DNA from: Heyndrickxia coagulans 36D1
Lineage (GTDB): Bacteria > Bacillota > Bacilli > Bacillales > Bacillaceae_C
Assembly (NCBI RefSeq): GCF_000169195.2
Contig: NC_016023.1
Coordinates: 806,001-870,000 of the forward strand
Reading direction: 5' to 3'
DNA: 64,000 nucleotides
The notes under the pieces were generated by a model. The model did not search any database, had not been told where the DNA came from, and saw only the letters and a program-made list of their open reading frames with translations. How positions within the stretch are numbered: position 1 is the first letter of the stretch; each line of letters opens with the position of its first letter. The translations under genes and the position numbers were made by a program. This document shows positions 35,912-44,930 of this stretch, piece after piece.

Positions 35912-36244
35912 TTATTTGCCGGCGTTTACAAGTTGCAACGCAGCATCCAGTACTTTTTCGCCATTCATTTTTCCGTAGTCTTTCATGTCAATGACGGCCA
36001 AAGGAATATCCGTTTTTGCCAGCGTTTTTTCATATTTCTTTTTCATATAACGGACTTGCGGGCCCAAAAGCAGCACATCCACATGTTCCTTTGTCAAAAA
36101 TTTATCCGCTTCCGTTGAGGACATGGCCATTACTTCTGCGTTGATCCCCCGGTCCCGGGCGGAATTTTGCATTTTTTCCATCAGCAGGCTGGTGCTCATG
36201 CCTGCCGAGCAAACCAATAAGATCCGGATTTTTTCGTCTCCCAT
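35912..36244 (-). CDS. PTS cellobiose IIB component
   Basis: 110 residues, Rossmann-like EIIB of the lactose/cellobiose class with the phosphocysteine loop LLVCSAGMSTSLL (Cys about 13). Also LLGPQVRYMKKKYE and the C-terminal VIDMKDYGKMNGEKVLD. Start ATG 36244 with AGGAGGAG. First gene of the IIB-IIA-MupG-IIC operon; 17 bp separate it from IIA. Confidence 0.92.
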   Translation of the reverse strand: MGDEKIRILLVCSAGMSTSLLMEKMQNSARDRGINAEVMAMSSTEADKFLTKEHVDVLLLGPQVRYMKKKYEKTLAKTDIPLAVIDMKDYGKMNGEKVLDAALQLVNAGK

Positions 36245-36277
36245 GATGCTCTCCTCCTGTCTTTTCTTGACACTTTC

Positions 36278-36338
36278 ATTATAATTTGAAAAAGTTTTAC
36301 TTTTATTCCGGTTTTTTTCCGCTTGCAAGTGGAAAAAA
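36278..36338 (-). promoter_or_regulatory. PTS operon promoter and likely regulator operator
   Basis: Minus strand -10 TATAAT (36278-36283) without a good -35, as expected of an activated promoter. A 26 bp palindrome at 36313-36338 (core CCGCTTGCAAGTGG, one mismatch) is centred about 54 bp before the predicted start point. This fits an activator site for the LicR-type protein encoded next door. Confidence 0.6.
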
Positions 36339-36344
36339 TCAAAC

Positions 36345-36373
36345 AAAAAAGCCAATTGCAAAAAGCAATCAGC
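36345..36373 (-). terminator. Terminator of the LicR-type gene
   Basis: A 9 bp stem (GCTGATTGC with GCAATTGGC, two G-U pairs), TTTTT loop, then T run on the minus strand, overlapping the stop codon. Confidence 0.75.
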
Positions 36374-38231
36374 CCGCCTCCATGCATTGTATCAACTCTT
36401 CCACTGTGTTGCTTTTGATGATCTTCTGAACGGCTGCTTTGTTTTGGACGATCCCGGTTAAATACTTATACATCGCATTCAGATTGCCGCCTTCTTTTCC
36501 GACATTAAGCAAACAAACCAACTGCACTTTTTTGTCTTCATCCCACTGAATCGGCCGGGCAAGTGTACAAATTGTCCAAAAGGTGCGGTGGGTAACCGGT
36601 TCAAGCGGATGCGGGACTGCGACCAGGTTGCCAAAAGCAGTGGATGCAATCGCTTCCCTTTTCAAAACAAGTGTTGCATAATTTTCCGGAACGGCATGCT
36701 GTTCAACCAGTTTTTTGCATAAAAATTGAATGACTTTCTCCTTGCTATCCAGCTCCTGATGGATAAATATTTTGGAAGGCGCCATATATTTCTGCACATT
36801 CCCTTTCAGACGGCCGATTTCCCGTTGGATGTGGATAGCATCATTCTCTTCCAAAAAGTGACTGACCACCACAACAGGCACTTCTAAATGATCGGGAATC
36901 ATGATCGTGCTGACAATCAGGTCTACCCGTGACAAATCATAATCAGAGAGAGTGTAATAGCTGATCGTGTCCACAATCTCCATCTCATTTGCAAATCTGT
37001 TTTCCAGCTGATAGGACAAAATTTTGGCGCTGCCCAACCCTGTCGCGCACACAACAAGAACACGCTTCTTCTTTCTCATTCGCTCAAGCGCGATGGCAAT
37101 ATGAATGGCAAGATAACTGATTTCGTCCTCATTCACCTTTTTATGGATAACCGCTTCAATGCACTCGCCGGCAGCGACTGCCCCTTCAAAGGCGATGGGA
37201 AACTTGGTTTTCATTTCATTCAGCAATGGGTTCCGGATATGCATCTTATATTTCATCCGATTCAAAGATGTGTGCAGATGCAATGTCAGCCCGTTTCTGA
37301 ATTCCTTGTCATTGCTAAAATCCCAACGAAACTGAGTTTTTAGTTCATGGAGGATGGCGTTAACAATATCATCAATCTCATCGGATACTTGCCGCGCTAC
37401 ATGCTTGGAAATCAGTTTTGTCCCCAGTAAATGGACGAGAATATAGTCTATTTCTGCAGGGGGAAACGGGATACCGACCGATTTTTCCACTTCCCCGGTA
37501 ATTTCCTTTGCCACTTTCCTTTCAAAAGTGTAGGATTCTTTAAAGTGAAATGGCAACGGCTCAATCGTGAACCCGTCCTCGATTCTCTTGCATGCAAGGG
37601 TAATATGGGTTGCCAAATTTTGCAATTCTATATCGGAAAAGCGTATCCGGTATTTGGAAATAATGCGAATCAAGATTTGCTTTACTTTTTGGAATAAATC
37701 CTGATTGAACGGGGTATTTTGTTGACCCGGCTTATTTTGCCAGCCAAAAATGGAATCCGCCAGGCACAGCCTTTTTTTGAATTCACCGCCCTCCACTTTT
37801 GTTCCGTAATGCGGACGGTTAGCCAGAGTTAAGTCGTACTTTTTTAATATTTTTCTTACCTTTTTCAAATCAGTATGAAGTGTCGACTTTGAAACATATA
37901 GGTCTGCTTCCAAATCTTCCAGCCTCACATAATCTTTTTCCAGCAGCAAACGCTTTAAAATGTACTTGACCCTTTCCTCCTGTTCTGCAAAAAGCCCGTT
38001 TTCCTCTAACTGGAGCAAACGACGATAGTCCACTTTTTCAAGGAGATATCCTTTTCCCCTGAGCACTTTCAATTTTACGCCAAGCGCATCGCTCTTCTGT
38101 TGGATTTGCCGAATTTCCTCCCTTACCGTCCGGTCGCTAATGCCCAGCCGTTCCCCAATGGCCTTCGCATTCAGAGGGCCTGCTGACTTTTGTAACAACC
38201 ATAATATTTGTTTTTGCCGATTCGAAACCAA
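36369..38231 (-). CDS. LicR-type PRD transcriptional activator with PTS domains
   Basis: 620 residues: DeoR-like HTH (about 1-60, AKAIGERLGISDRTVREEIRQI), Mga-like HTH (about 85-140), two PTS regulation domains (about 190-390), an EIIB-like domain (VLVVCATGLGSAKIL, about 395-480) and a C-terminal EIIA-2 domain (about 480-620, with the His in AVPHPLEPV). This is the LicR/ManR/MtlR layout. HPr and EII components phosphorylate it to couple transcription to sugar transport. Start TTG 38231. It reads toward the PTS operon and is its obvious regulator; the target site is probably 36313-36338. Confidence 0.9.
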   Translation of the reverse strand: MVSNRQKQILWLLQKSAGPLNAKAIGERLGISDRTVREEIRQIQQKSDALGVKLKVLRGKGYLLEKVDYRRLLQLEENGLFAEQEERVKYILKRLLLEKDYVRLEDLEADLYVSKSTLHTDLKKVRKILKKYDLTLANRPHYGTKVEGGEFKKRLCLADSIFGWQNKPGQQNTPFNQDLFQKVKQILIRIISKYRIRFSDIELQNLATHITLACKRIEDGFTIEPLPFHFKESYTFERKVAKEITGEVEKSVGIPFPPAEIDYILVHLLGTKLISKHVARQVSDEIDDIVNAILHELKTQFRWDFSNDKEFRNGLTLHLHTSLNRMKYKMHIRNPLLNEMKTKFPIAFEGAVAAGECIEAVIHKKVNEDEISYLAIHIAIALERMRKKKRVLVVCATGLGSAKILSYQLENRFANEMEIVDTISYYTLSDYDLSRVDLIVSTIMIPDHLEVPVVVVSHFLEENDAIHIQREIGRLKGNVQKYMAPSKIFIHQELDSKEKVIQFLCKKLVEQHAVPENYATLVLKREAIASTAFGNLVAVPHPLEPVTHRTFWTICTLARPIQWDEDKKVQLVCLLNVGKEGGNLNAMYKYLTGIVQNKAAVQKIIKSNTVEELIQCMEAG

Positions 38232-38301
38232 AGCTTCTATTCCCCTTTCACTGCCCTGTTTAAAAGAAGCTGTCCATCCATATTTTACAGAATGATATAC
38301 G

Positions 38302-38334
38302 AAAAAGGGTGCTTCCGCCGTTTCGAAGCATCCT
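38302..38334 (-). terminator. Terminator of the MFS gene
   Basis: GGATGCTTC pairs with GAAGCACCC, 9-base loop, TTTTT on the minus strand. Confidence 0.75.
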
Positions 38335-38389
38335 CTTTTGGAAAACTTTTTTGAAAAACTATTCGCCTCTTGCCCCTACCGCAAAGACT

Positions 38390-39616
38390 TCACCTCGCAT
38401 GTGATCGTTCTTTCATTAACGGGAAGGCAAAGCAGAGGCCGAGGATAAAAAATAACGCCGCAATTTCAAAAACAGCCGTCACTGACAGCCATGTTTTCAC
38501 CAGGCCGGCAAGGCTCATCGTGATCACCATTGCCCCCGTGAAAAGCGGGTAAAGCGTGCCGTTCACCCTGCCAATATAGTCCGCTTCCGTATTTTGTAAA
38601 ACCATCGTGCTAATCCCGATTTGAATGCTTGGCAAGAACAGGCCGGAAACCAGCTCCGCAGCAAGCGTCAGCCAAAGAGAAGTTGACGCGCCGATCACCG
38701 CAAGCCCGAGGGCATTCGCGAGCAACCCGGTAAAGAGCAATTTAAGCGGGGAGACGGATCTCGAAAAAAACATTGAAAACGCGCCGCCTGCAATCATGCC
38801 GAGCCCGTTTACCATTACGAGCCACTGGAGGTATTCTTTCGGCAGGCCGAGGCGATCGGTTACAAGAAAAATGTTCATCGGCTGAATGAGACCAACGCCG
38901 AGCCCGGCAGTAAGAAATCCGCAGCCAAGCAGCTTGAGTTCCTTTTTTGCAAGCACATAACGAACCCCGCTTTTCATTTCCTGGAAAATATTTGTCGCAT
39001 TTTCAGCTTTTTTTACCTTTTCATCGCGCGGAATAAAAGACAAGGCCGCTGCGGAGAGCAGGAAAGCTACGCCGGTAATGGTTATCGAAAGATCAATGCC
39101 TAACCTTTGATAAGCAAACGTGCCGATCACAGGGCCAAAAATCATGAACACGGCATAAATCGTCTGGTAGACCGCCATCCCCTGCTGAATCAGGCGTTCT
39201 TCCAGATGTATTTTAAACAGCTTTAAACCTGACGGCTGTGAAAACTGCGATAAAGTGGAAGAAACGAGCATGGCAAAAAAGATCACCTGCCACGACCCAA
39301 ATATAAGCGCCCCGATCACGACAAAAACCGAGGCGGCACTCAGCAAATCGCACCAGATCATCGTTTTCTTTGGCTGCCAGCGATCCGCATATGCCCCGCC
39401 GATAAAACTAAAGATGAAAATGGGCAAATAATCTGCCACTGAAATCATTGATACCGCAAGCGGATTTCCGTTCGTTTTATCTGTAACAAACAACAGGACG
39501 GCAAAATTCCGTACCCAGATCCCGGCTTGCAAAAATAGTTCCGATAAAAAGATCATCCGGACAAACCGGTTAGTTAGCAGTTCTCTCAAATTTATATCCC
39601 CCTGCGCCGACACCAT
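38390..39616 (-). CDS. MFS transporter, MefA/EntS-like
   Basis: 408 residues, 12 helices. N-terminal RELLTNRFVRMIFLSELFLQ and the short motif-A version GAYADRWQPKKTM are typical of the MFS_3 exporter group, which includes macrolide and siderophore exporters. ATG 39616 has GGGG upstream; TTG 39589, with CAGGGGG 7 bases before it, is an equally good start and would trim 9 residues. Single gene. Substrate unknown. Confidence 0.8.
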   Translation of the reverse strand: MVSAQGDINLRELLTNRFVRMIFLSELFLQAGIWVRNFAVLLFVTDKTNGNPLAVSMISVADYLPIFIFSFIGGAYADRWQPKKTMIWCDLLSAASVFVVIGALIFGSWQVIFFAMLVSSTLSQFSQPSGLKLFKIHLEERLIQQGMAVYQTIYAVFMIFGPVIGTFAYQRLGIDLSITITGVAFLLSAAALSFIPRDEKVKKAENATNIFQEMKSGVRYVLAKKELKLLGCGFLTAGLGVGLIQPMNIFLVTDRLGLPKEYLQWLVMVNGLGMIAGGAFSMFFSRSVSPLKLLFTGLLANALGLAVIGASTSLWLTLAAELVSGLFLPSIQIGISTMVLQNTEADYIGRVNGTLYPLFTGAMVITMSLAGLVKTWLSVTAVFEIAALFFILGLCFAFPLMKERSHAR

Positions 39617-40127
39617 TGTGCCCCTATCATACCGGAATCACCAGGCGTGTGCAAGGTAAAGATATTTGACGATTTTCCCTCCGCACAGCCGGATTCTTGT
39701 GGTGAAATCATGAAAACTCCGCCAATAAAAAGGAAGATTTGCATGAGACCTGTTCGGTTTTTCATTGTGCTTTTAGCTTTTTTGAACATCTGTTAAATTC
39801 CAGAAACACGCGGGAAACAGAAACCGTTGGGGAAAAGACATCTTGCTCTGCCTTTCTCTCATTACACTCCGGTTTATAAACGCGGATTCAGCCACGGTCC
39901 AAATTTTTGGCCGACTTTACAGCATAATCAGGAATTCTTCTATATAAAAGAAGCAAGAACAATGCCCGGCCTTATTGTGAAATTCCATATAACTGGTTGA
40001 ATGCACAAAAGAGGACATAACTTATTGTCAAGTACGGCAGCCTCTATCCTCGCCCCATACCTGATCAATGCATCGTTATGTCCCGACTGGTGCAGCCATA
40101 CACCCATGATGATTGTTTCTTTCTACA
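39617..40127. other. Gene-free stretch, 511 bp
   Basis: No gene recognised on either strand. GGACATAAC near 40013 and GTTATGTCC near 40075 form inverted ends about 70 bp apart, without a T run. The rest looks like decayed DNA. Confidence 0.35.
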
Positions 40128-41141
40128 TTATTCAAATTCGCTGATTTTCACCAGCTGCTTTCCGATATTTTTTCCTTTAAACAAATCGAGAAAAGCGTCA
40201 ATGATCGAATCAAAACCTTCTGTTATCGTTTCTTCATATTTTAATTTGCCTTCGTTCAACCAGGCAGCAAGCTGGGCGCCGGCTTCTTTAAAGCGGGAAC
40301 TGTAATGGCCGACTGTAAAACCTTGCATCAGCGAACTCGTTTTGATTAAATATTGCTGTACACGCGGCCCGACGTCCGGCTCTGTTTTATTGTAAGCGGA
40401 TATGGCACCGCATACCGGAATGCGCGCAAAATCGTTCAATAGCGGAAAGACCGCGTCGGAAATTTCACCGCCGACATTGTCAAAATAGACATCAACACCG
40501 TCAGGGCATGCTTCCTTAAGTGCCTTTCTGACATTTTCCGTTTTATAATTAATGGCTGCATCAAACCCTAACGTTTCTGTCAGATAGCGGCATTTTTCCT
40601 CAGATCCGGCAATTCCGACAGCACGCGCCCCTTTGATTTTTGCGATCTGGCCGACAGTGGAGCCAACCGCCCCTGCAGCACCCGATACAACCACTGTCTC
40701 ACCTGCTTTCGGCTTCCCAATATCGAGCAGACCGAAATACGCAGTGAGCCCGGTCATTCCAATAATGCCAAGATGGGTCGTTATGGGTGCAAGATCGGGA
40801 TCCAGCTTCCGGATCGTTTTTTCATGCGCAATAGAATACGTTTCCCAACCAAGCGTGCCGATCACGATGTCGCCCTTTTTAAATTGGGCGGACTGCGATG
40901 CGACAACCTGTCCGATCACGCCGCTTACAATGACATCATTCAGCTGAAAAGGCGGGATATACGATTTCACATCTTCCATTCTTCCCCTTAAGTACGGATC
41001 AACGGAAATATATACATTTCGAATTAGCACTTCGCCTTCACCTGGTGTGCCAATTGGCGCTTCGGTAAAAGCGAAATCCTCCATTGTTGGCGTTCCAACA
41101 GGCCTTCTTGCCAGCCGGATCTGTTTTTTGTTCCCATCCAT
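40128..41141 (-). CDS. yfmJ: NADP-dependent oxidoreductase, YfmJ/CurA-like
   Basis: 337 residues, zinc-free medium-chain reductase family. N-terminal LARRPVGTPTMEDFAF and VDPYLRGRM, Rossmann motif SGAAGAVGSTVGQIAK (about 155) and GSEEKCRYLTETLGFDAAI. Members reduce alkenals, alkenones, prostaglandin-like or curcumin double bonds with NADPH. Start ATG 41141 with GGAGGG upstream. Single gene. Confidence 0.9.
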   Translation of the reverse strand: MDGNKKQIRLARRPVGTPTMEDFAFTEAPIGTPGEGEVLIRNVYISVDPYLRGRMEDVKSYIPPFQLNDVIVSGVIGQVVASQSAQFKKGDIVIGTLGWETYSIAHEKTIRKLDPDLAPITTHLGIIGMTGLTAYFGLLDIGKPKAGETVVVSGAAGAVGSTVGQIAKIKGARAVGIAGSEEKCRYLTETLGFDAAINYKTENVRKALKEACPDGVDVYFDNVGGEISDAVFPLLNDFARIPVCGAISAYNKTEPDVGPRVQQYLIKTSSLMQGFTVGHYSSRFKEAGAQLAAWLNEGKLKYEETITEGFDSIIDAFLDLFKGKNIGKQLVKISEFE

Positions 41142-41486
41142 GAAAATCCCTCCTGAACAACCATTTTCCTATAATTTAACATTCCCCAATTCCGCGGTCA
41201 AAAATAAAACAATCAAGTTTTTCCGGATATTGGCATTCAACCTACATTGGATAAGAATGAAATCCGAAACGATCACGCGCTATGCGAATGCACTTTAGGA
41301 CTGTATGGATAGGCCGCCGCTATCAGCATGGCCAATCTGACTGTTTGTTTTGATTTTCTTATAAAAATATTCAAAAACGATTTACAATTTTTCCGGAATG
41401 GATTATCCTATATACATAACACCCGCCAAGCTTTGTGCGATGTTCCCTTCCCGGAATGCGTGAACAAAGCCAGCCGGGGGTAATCC
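41142..41486. other. Upstream region of yfmJ
   Basis: 345 bp up to the inverted-repeat element. I see no gene and no clear promoter. Confidence 0.35.
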
Positions 41487-41732
41487 AATTAGGGCTTGCT
41501 GAACAAATCCGATTCTAAGTTTGTACCCAATTTGTCTGCAAGCTCTGTCTCAAAAATTTAGAAGAATCCTTTTGCGAAAAGGGGAGATTTCATCTTCTCC
41601 ATACGTTGAATCGGGTTTCGAGTGCAAGCATTTCCCTGGATCTGTGGTAAAACCTTTGCATTTAAATGGTTGCCAAAGCTGTTAGCAGCCTTGCCAAATC
41701 GAGGAACTTTGCTTATTCAGCAAGCCCCAATT
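41487..41732. mobile_element. MITE-like element with 20 bp terminal inverted repeats
   Basis: AATTAGGGCTTGCTGAACAA at 41487-41506 matches the reverse complement of 41713-41732 at 18 of 20 positions. The 246 bp between them have no transposase. A stretch around TTTCGAGTGCAA (41617-41628) has a partial echo at 44426-44437. Likely a non-autonomous element or the shrunken remains of an insertion sequence. No clear target duplication could be read. Confidence 0.5.
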
Positions 41733-41754
41733 AAAGAAAGACATAACTGTTTAT

Positions 41755-41850
41755 TCTGCCTGCTTATCCCGCAAGATAAGCTGTCCGGCAGAAAAAGCCA
41801 GTCATTTTATCCGTGCCTCATGGATGCAATGCTGGCTTTTTCTACTTTTT
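41755..41850 (+). promoter_or_regulatory. Hairpin leader in front of the CoA-transferase gene
   Basis: Two consecutive hairpins. The first, 41755-41792, has TCTGCC/GGCAGA and GCTTATC/GATAAGC arms. The second, 41790-41843, is a long rod (AGAAAAAGCCAG with CTGGCTTTTTCT, then CATT/AATG and ATCC/GGAT) followed by TACTTTTT. The second has the form of an intrinsic terminator and ends only 17 bp before the start codon. The arms overlap by three bases. Attenuation is possible; a simple terminator for upstream transcripts is the alternative. Confidence 0.5.
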
Positions 41851-41866
41851 GAAAGGAGTGGATAGG

Positions 41867-43045
41867 TTGAAATCCGCATTGTCCGGGATAAAAGTGCTTG
41901 ATTTAACAAGAGTGCTGGCCGGGCCTTTCTGCACGATGATCCTTGGCGATCTCGGTGCAGAGGTGATCAAAGTCGAAGCACCCGGCGGCAGTGACGAAAC
42001 ACGGGGATGGGGACCACCGTTTCAGCAAAACGTAAGCGCTTACTATTTGTGCACCAACCGAAATAAAAAAAGCATTACGCTAGATTTAAAGCGTGAAAGC
42101 GGAAAAGAAATCATTCGCAGGCTGGCGAAAAATAGCGATGTTGTCATCCATAATTTTAAAACCGGTACGATGGAGCGACTTGGGCTTGGATACGAAACAC
42201 TCCGGACACTCAACCCGCGGCTCGTCTACTGCTCGATTACGGGATTCGGGGAAACCGGCCCGTACAAAGATTTGCCCGGCTACGATTTTATTATCCAGGC
42301 GATGAGCGGGCTGATGAGCATCACGGGCGAAGAAAACGGGCCGCCGCTGAAGACAGGCGTCGCCATTACCGATGTATTAACCGGGCTTTACGCCTGCATC
42401 GGCATAGAGGCTGCCCTTTTGGCAAGGGAGCATACGGGGGAAGGGCAGAAAATCGACCTTTCGCTTTACGATTCAGCTACAACAGCCCTTGTTAATATTG
42501 CCAGCAACTTTCTTATGTCGGGTAACATTCCCGGACGGCTAGGCAACCGGCATCCCAATATTGTTCCCTATCAATCTTTTCAAACGAGCGACGGGGAGAT
42601 TGCGATCGCCGTTGGAAACGACCGCCAGTTTCAGACGCTTTGTGAATTGCTCGACCTGGGGCAACTTGCATCGGATGAAAGATTCGCGACAAATCCGAAA
42701 CGGGTAGAAAACCGTGAGACATTGATCCCGATTTTGGAAAAAGTTTTTCGAACTCGACCGGTTTCCTTTTGGCGGGAAGCATTGGAGAAGCGGAAAATTC
42801 CGTGTGGTCCAATCCAAAGCCTCGAGCAGGTAGCGGCCGATCCGCAGCTTGAGGCAAGGGAAATGTTTATTAAAATGGAGCACCCGATTGCCGGGGAAAT
42901 CAAACTTGTTGCAAGCCCGTTGAAGCTATCTGAAACCCCTGTCCGGTACGTGCAACACCCGCCCATGCCGGGAGAGCACACAGAAGAGATTTTACGCAGA
43001 ATCGGGTTTTCACAAGAAGAAATTGAAGCGTACAAGGAGGAATGA
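41867..43045 (+). CDS. CaiB/BaiF family CoA-transferase
   Basis: 392 residues, family III CoA-transferase. N-terminal GIKVLDLTRVLAGPFCTMILGDLGAEVIKVE, the catalytic Asp within the GYDFIIQAMSGLMSITG region (about 160), and C-terminal EEIL-IGFSQEEIEA. It transfers CoA between carboxylic acids. Start TTG 41867 with AAAGGAG 8 bases upstream. Four bases separate it from an acyl-CoA dehydrogenase gene, so the two form an operon that activates and then oxidises an organic acid. Glutarate or a branched-chain acid are guesses. Confidence 0.9.
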   Translation: MKSALSGIKVLDLTRVLAGPFCTMILGDLGAEVIKVEAPGGSDETRGWGPPFQQNVSAYYLCTNRNKKSITLDLKRESGKEIIRRLAKNSDVVIHNFKTGTMERLGLGYETLRTLNPRLVYCSITGFGETGPYKDLPGYDFIIQAMSGLMSITGEENGPPLKTGVAITDVLTGLYACIGIEAALLAREHTGEGQKIDLSLYDSATTALVNIASNFLMSGNIPGRLGNRHPNIVPYQSFQTSDGEIAIAVGNDRQFQTLCELLDLGQLASDERFATNPKRVENRETLIPILEKVFRTRPVSFWREALEKRKIPCGPIQSLEQVAADPQLEAREMFIKMEHPIAGEIKLVASPLKLSETPVRYVQHPPMPGEHTEEILRRIGFSQEEIEAYKEE

Positions 43046-43049
43046 AATC

Positions 43050-44261
43050 ATGCATTTTGAACTGACGGAAGAACAGGAACTTTTAAAGAAAACCGTACGG
43101 AATTTTGTAGATAAAGAGATTATGCCTTTTATTCGCGAATGGGATGAAAACCACCATTTTGAAACAGGCCTGTTGAAAAAGCTGGCGGATCTCGGCCTGA
43201 TGGGGGTCTGCATCCCGGAGAAATATGGCGGCAGCGGCATGGATTATAACGCGCTCGCGATTGTGTGCGAAGAACTCGAGCGGGGAGATACCGCCTTCCG
43301 AACGGCCGTGAGCGTCCACACCGGCTTAAACAGCCTGACCCTTTTACAGTGGGGAACAGAGGCACAAAAGCAGAAATACCTTGTCCCGCAGGCAAAAGGC
43401 GAGAAAATCGGGGCATTCGGCCTCACGGAACCTGGCGCGGGCTCGGATGTTGCCGGCATTGGCACAACGGCCGAAAAAGACGGGGACTTTTATATCTTAA
43501 ACGGGCAGAAAACATGGATCTCGCTTTGCGATGTCGCGGACCATTTTCTCGTATTTGCTTACACCGATAAAGCGAAAAAGCATCACGGCATTTCCGCATT
43601 TATCGTGGAACGTACAATGCCAGGCTTTTCTTCAAAAGCCATTAAAGGCAAACTCGGAATCCGAGCCGGAAACACCGGGGAACTGTTTTTTGACAATGTG
43701 CGGGTGCCAAAAGAAAACCTGCTTGGAGAAGAAGGCGAAGGGTTCAAAATTGCCATGTCGGCGCTCGACAATGGCCGTTTTACTGTGGCAGCCGGCGCGT
43801 GCGGGTTAATCCAGGCCTGCCTTGAAGCAAGCGTCAAATACTGCCATGAGCGGAAAACATTCGGGCATGAAATTGGCAAACACCAGCTTGTCCAGCAAAT
43901 GATTGCGAAAATGGAAGCAGGCTATCAAATGAGCCGTCTCCTCGTTTTCCGCGCCGGCGAACTGAAAAACCAAGGGAAGCGCAACACCCGCGAAACCTCG
44001 CTCGCCAAATGGCAAGCGTGCGACTTCGCCAATGAAGCCGCCAACGATGCCGTCCAAATTCATGGCGCTTACGGCTACTCAAGCGAATACCCGGTTGAAC
44101 GCTACTTACGCAACTCGAAGGCACCGGTCATTTACGAAGGCACTCGCGAAATTCACACGATCATGCAGGCAGAATACGTCCTCGGTTATCGTACGGACAA
44201 ACCGCTCAGCAAAATGCTGCCGGCCTGGCCGTTTACAGAAAGCGGTGCGGAGGAATCGTAA
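43050..44261 (+). CDS. Acyl-CoA dehydrogenase
   Basis: 403 residues, complete FAD-dependent ACAD fold: N-terminal helices LTEEQELLKKTVRNF, FAD/substrate motif AFGLTEPGAGSDVAG (about 130), GQKTWISL, and the C-terminal YEGTREIHTIMQAEYVLG, which contains the usual catalytic Glu region. Start ATG 43050 with AAGGAGG upstream. Cotranscribed with the CoA-transferase. Short- or branched-chain acyl-CoA is likely; specificity unknown. Confidence 0.92.
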   Translation: MHFELTEEQELLKKTVRNFVDKEIMPFIREWDENHHFETGLLKKLADLGLMGVCIPEKYGGSGMDYNALAIVCEELERGDTAFRTAVSVHTGLNSLTLLQWGTEAQKQKYLVPQAKGEKIGAFGLTEPGAGSDVAGIGTTAEKDGDFYILNGQKTWISLCDVADHFLVFAYTDKAKKHHGISAFIVERTMPGFSSKAIKGKLGIRAGNTGELFFDNVRVPKENLLGEEGEGFKIAMSALDNGRFTVAAGACGLIQACLEASVKYCHERKTFGHEIGKHQLVQQMIAKMEAGYQMSRLLVFRAGELKNQGKRNTRETSLAKWQACDFANEAANDAVQIHGAYGYSSEYPVERYLRNSKAPVIYEGTREIHTIMQAEYVLGYRTDKPLSKMLPAWPFTESGAEES

Positions 44262-44322
44262 CGGCACAGCTTCTATAATGAAATACCGGTGGCCTCGGCA
44301 TAGAAATTTTTAACGACGTCAT

Positions 44323-44367
44323 AAGCGGCAACAGGCTTGCTGGTCGAATCCGTTGTGGCTTTTTTTC
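44323..44367 (+). terminator. Probable terminator of the CoA-transferase operon
   Basis: An imperfect stem (AGCGGCAACAGG with CCGTTGTGGCT) followed by seven T, about 60 bp after the dehydrogenase stop. A second plus-strand hairpin, GGGGG-CCCCC with GTTTTGTTTT, lies at 44524-44550. Confidence 0.55.
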
Positions 44368-44529
44368 CGGCTCATTCAGCAAGTGCTGCAATGTTTGCCA
44401 TCCATAGAAAGGATATCTGCAAAAATGGCTTTCGAGTGCAAAGCTTTTTCTCATTTTCTATAAAAACCTTACCTATAAAGTTTGGCTAAAACGCTCAGAA
44501 TATGGTGAAAGCACGATTTGGATAGGGGG

Positions 44530-44853
44530 CTATTCCCCCTGTTTTGTTTTCAATACGAGACGATACTGTTTATACAAATCTTTAAAAGCAGAAATTAAGG
44601 CATTTGAAGCTTTGCCTAAGTAAAATTCCTGCAGTTGCTTCAATGGTTCCTCAATGCCATCATTTAAGCTGTAACCCCTAAGCAGATGGGAAATAAATTT
44701 CCTTCCGTGCTCCGTAGCCAGTGTACAGGAGACATCAAGAATGACACCGTACCTCATCTCAATTTCCGCCGTTATCGTCAAAGTATCATAAATATTTTGG
44801 GCCGCCATCCCGGACGGAAGCTTCGCATGGCCCGCAATAAAAGCAGTTTGCAT
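44530..44853 (-). CDS. DUF3870 domain protein
   Basis: 107 residues matching DUF3870 in length and pattern: FIAGHAKLPSG, a central IEMRYGVILDVSCTLAT and the C-terminal FKDLYKQYRLVLK. Function unknown. In other genomes such genes accompany acyl-CoA catabolism, and here it converges on that operon. Start ATG 44853 with GGGGG 6 bases upstream; ATG 44859 touches the site. Confidence 0.8.
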   Translation of the reverse strand: MQTAFIAGHAKLPSGMAAQNIYDTLTITAEIEMRYGVILDVSCTLATEHGRKFISHLLRGYSLNDGIEEPLKQLQEFYLGKASNALISAFKDLYKQYRLVLKTKQGE

Positions 44854-44930
44854 CAACATCCCCCATTCGTGTAAAGCTTTATTCTTTATTCAGCAGCATG
44901 GCGGAGAATTCCTTGTACAGGCAAACGAGC

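Noticed and set aside
44323-44470. Second copy of the MITE-like element
   Set aside because: Only TTTCGAGTGCAA and a few nearby words match, and no pair of terminal repeats is present.
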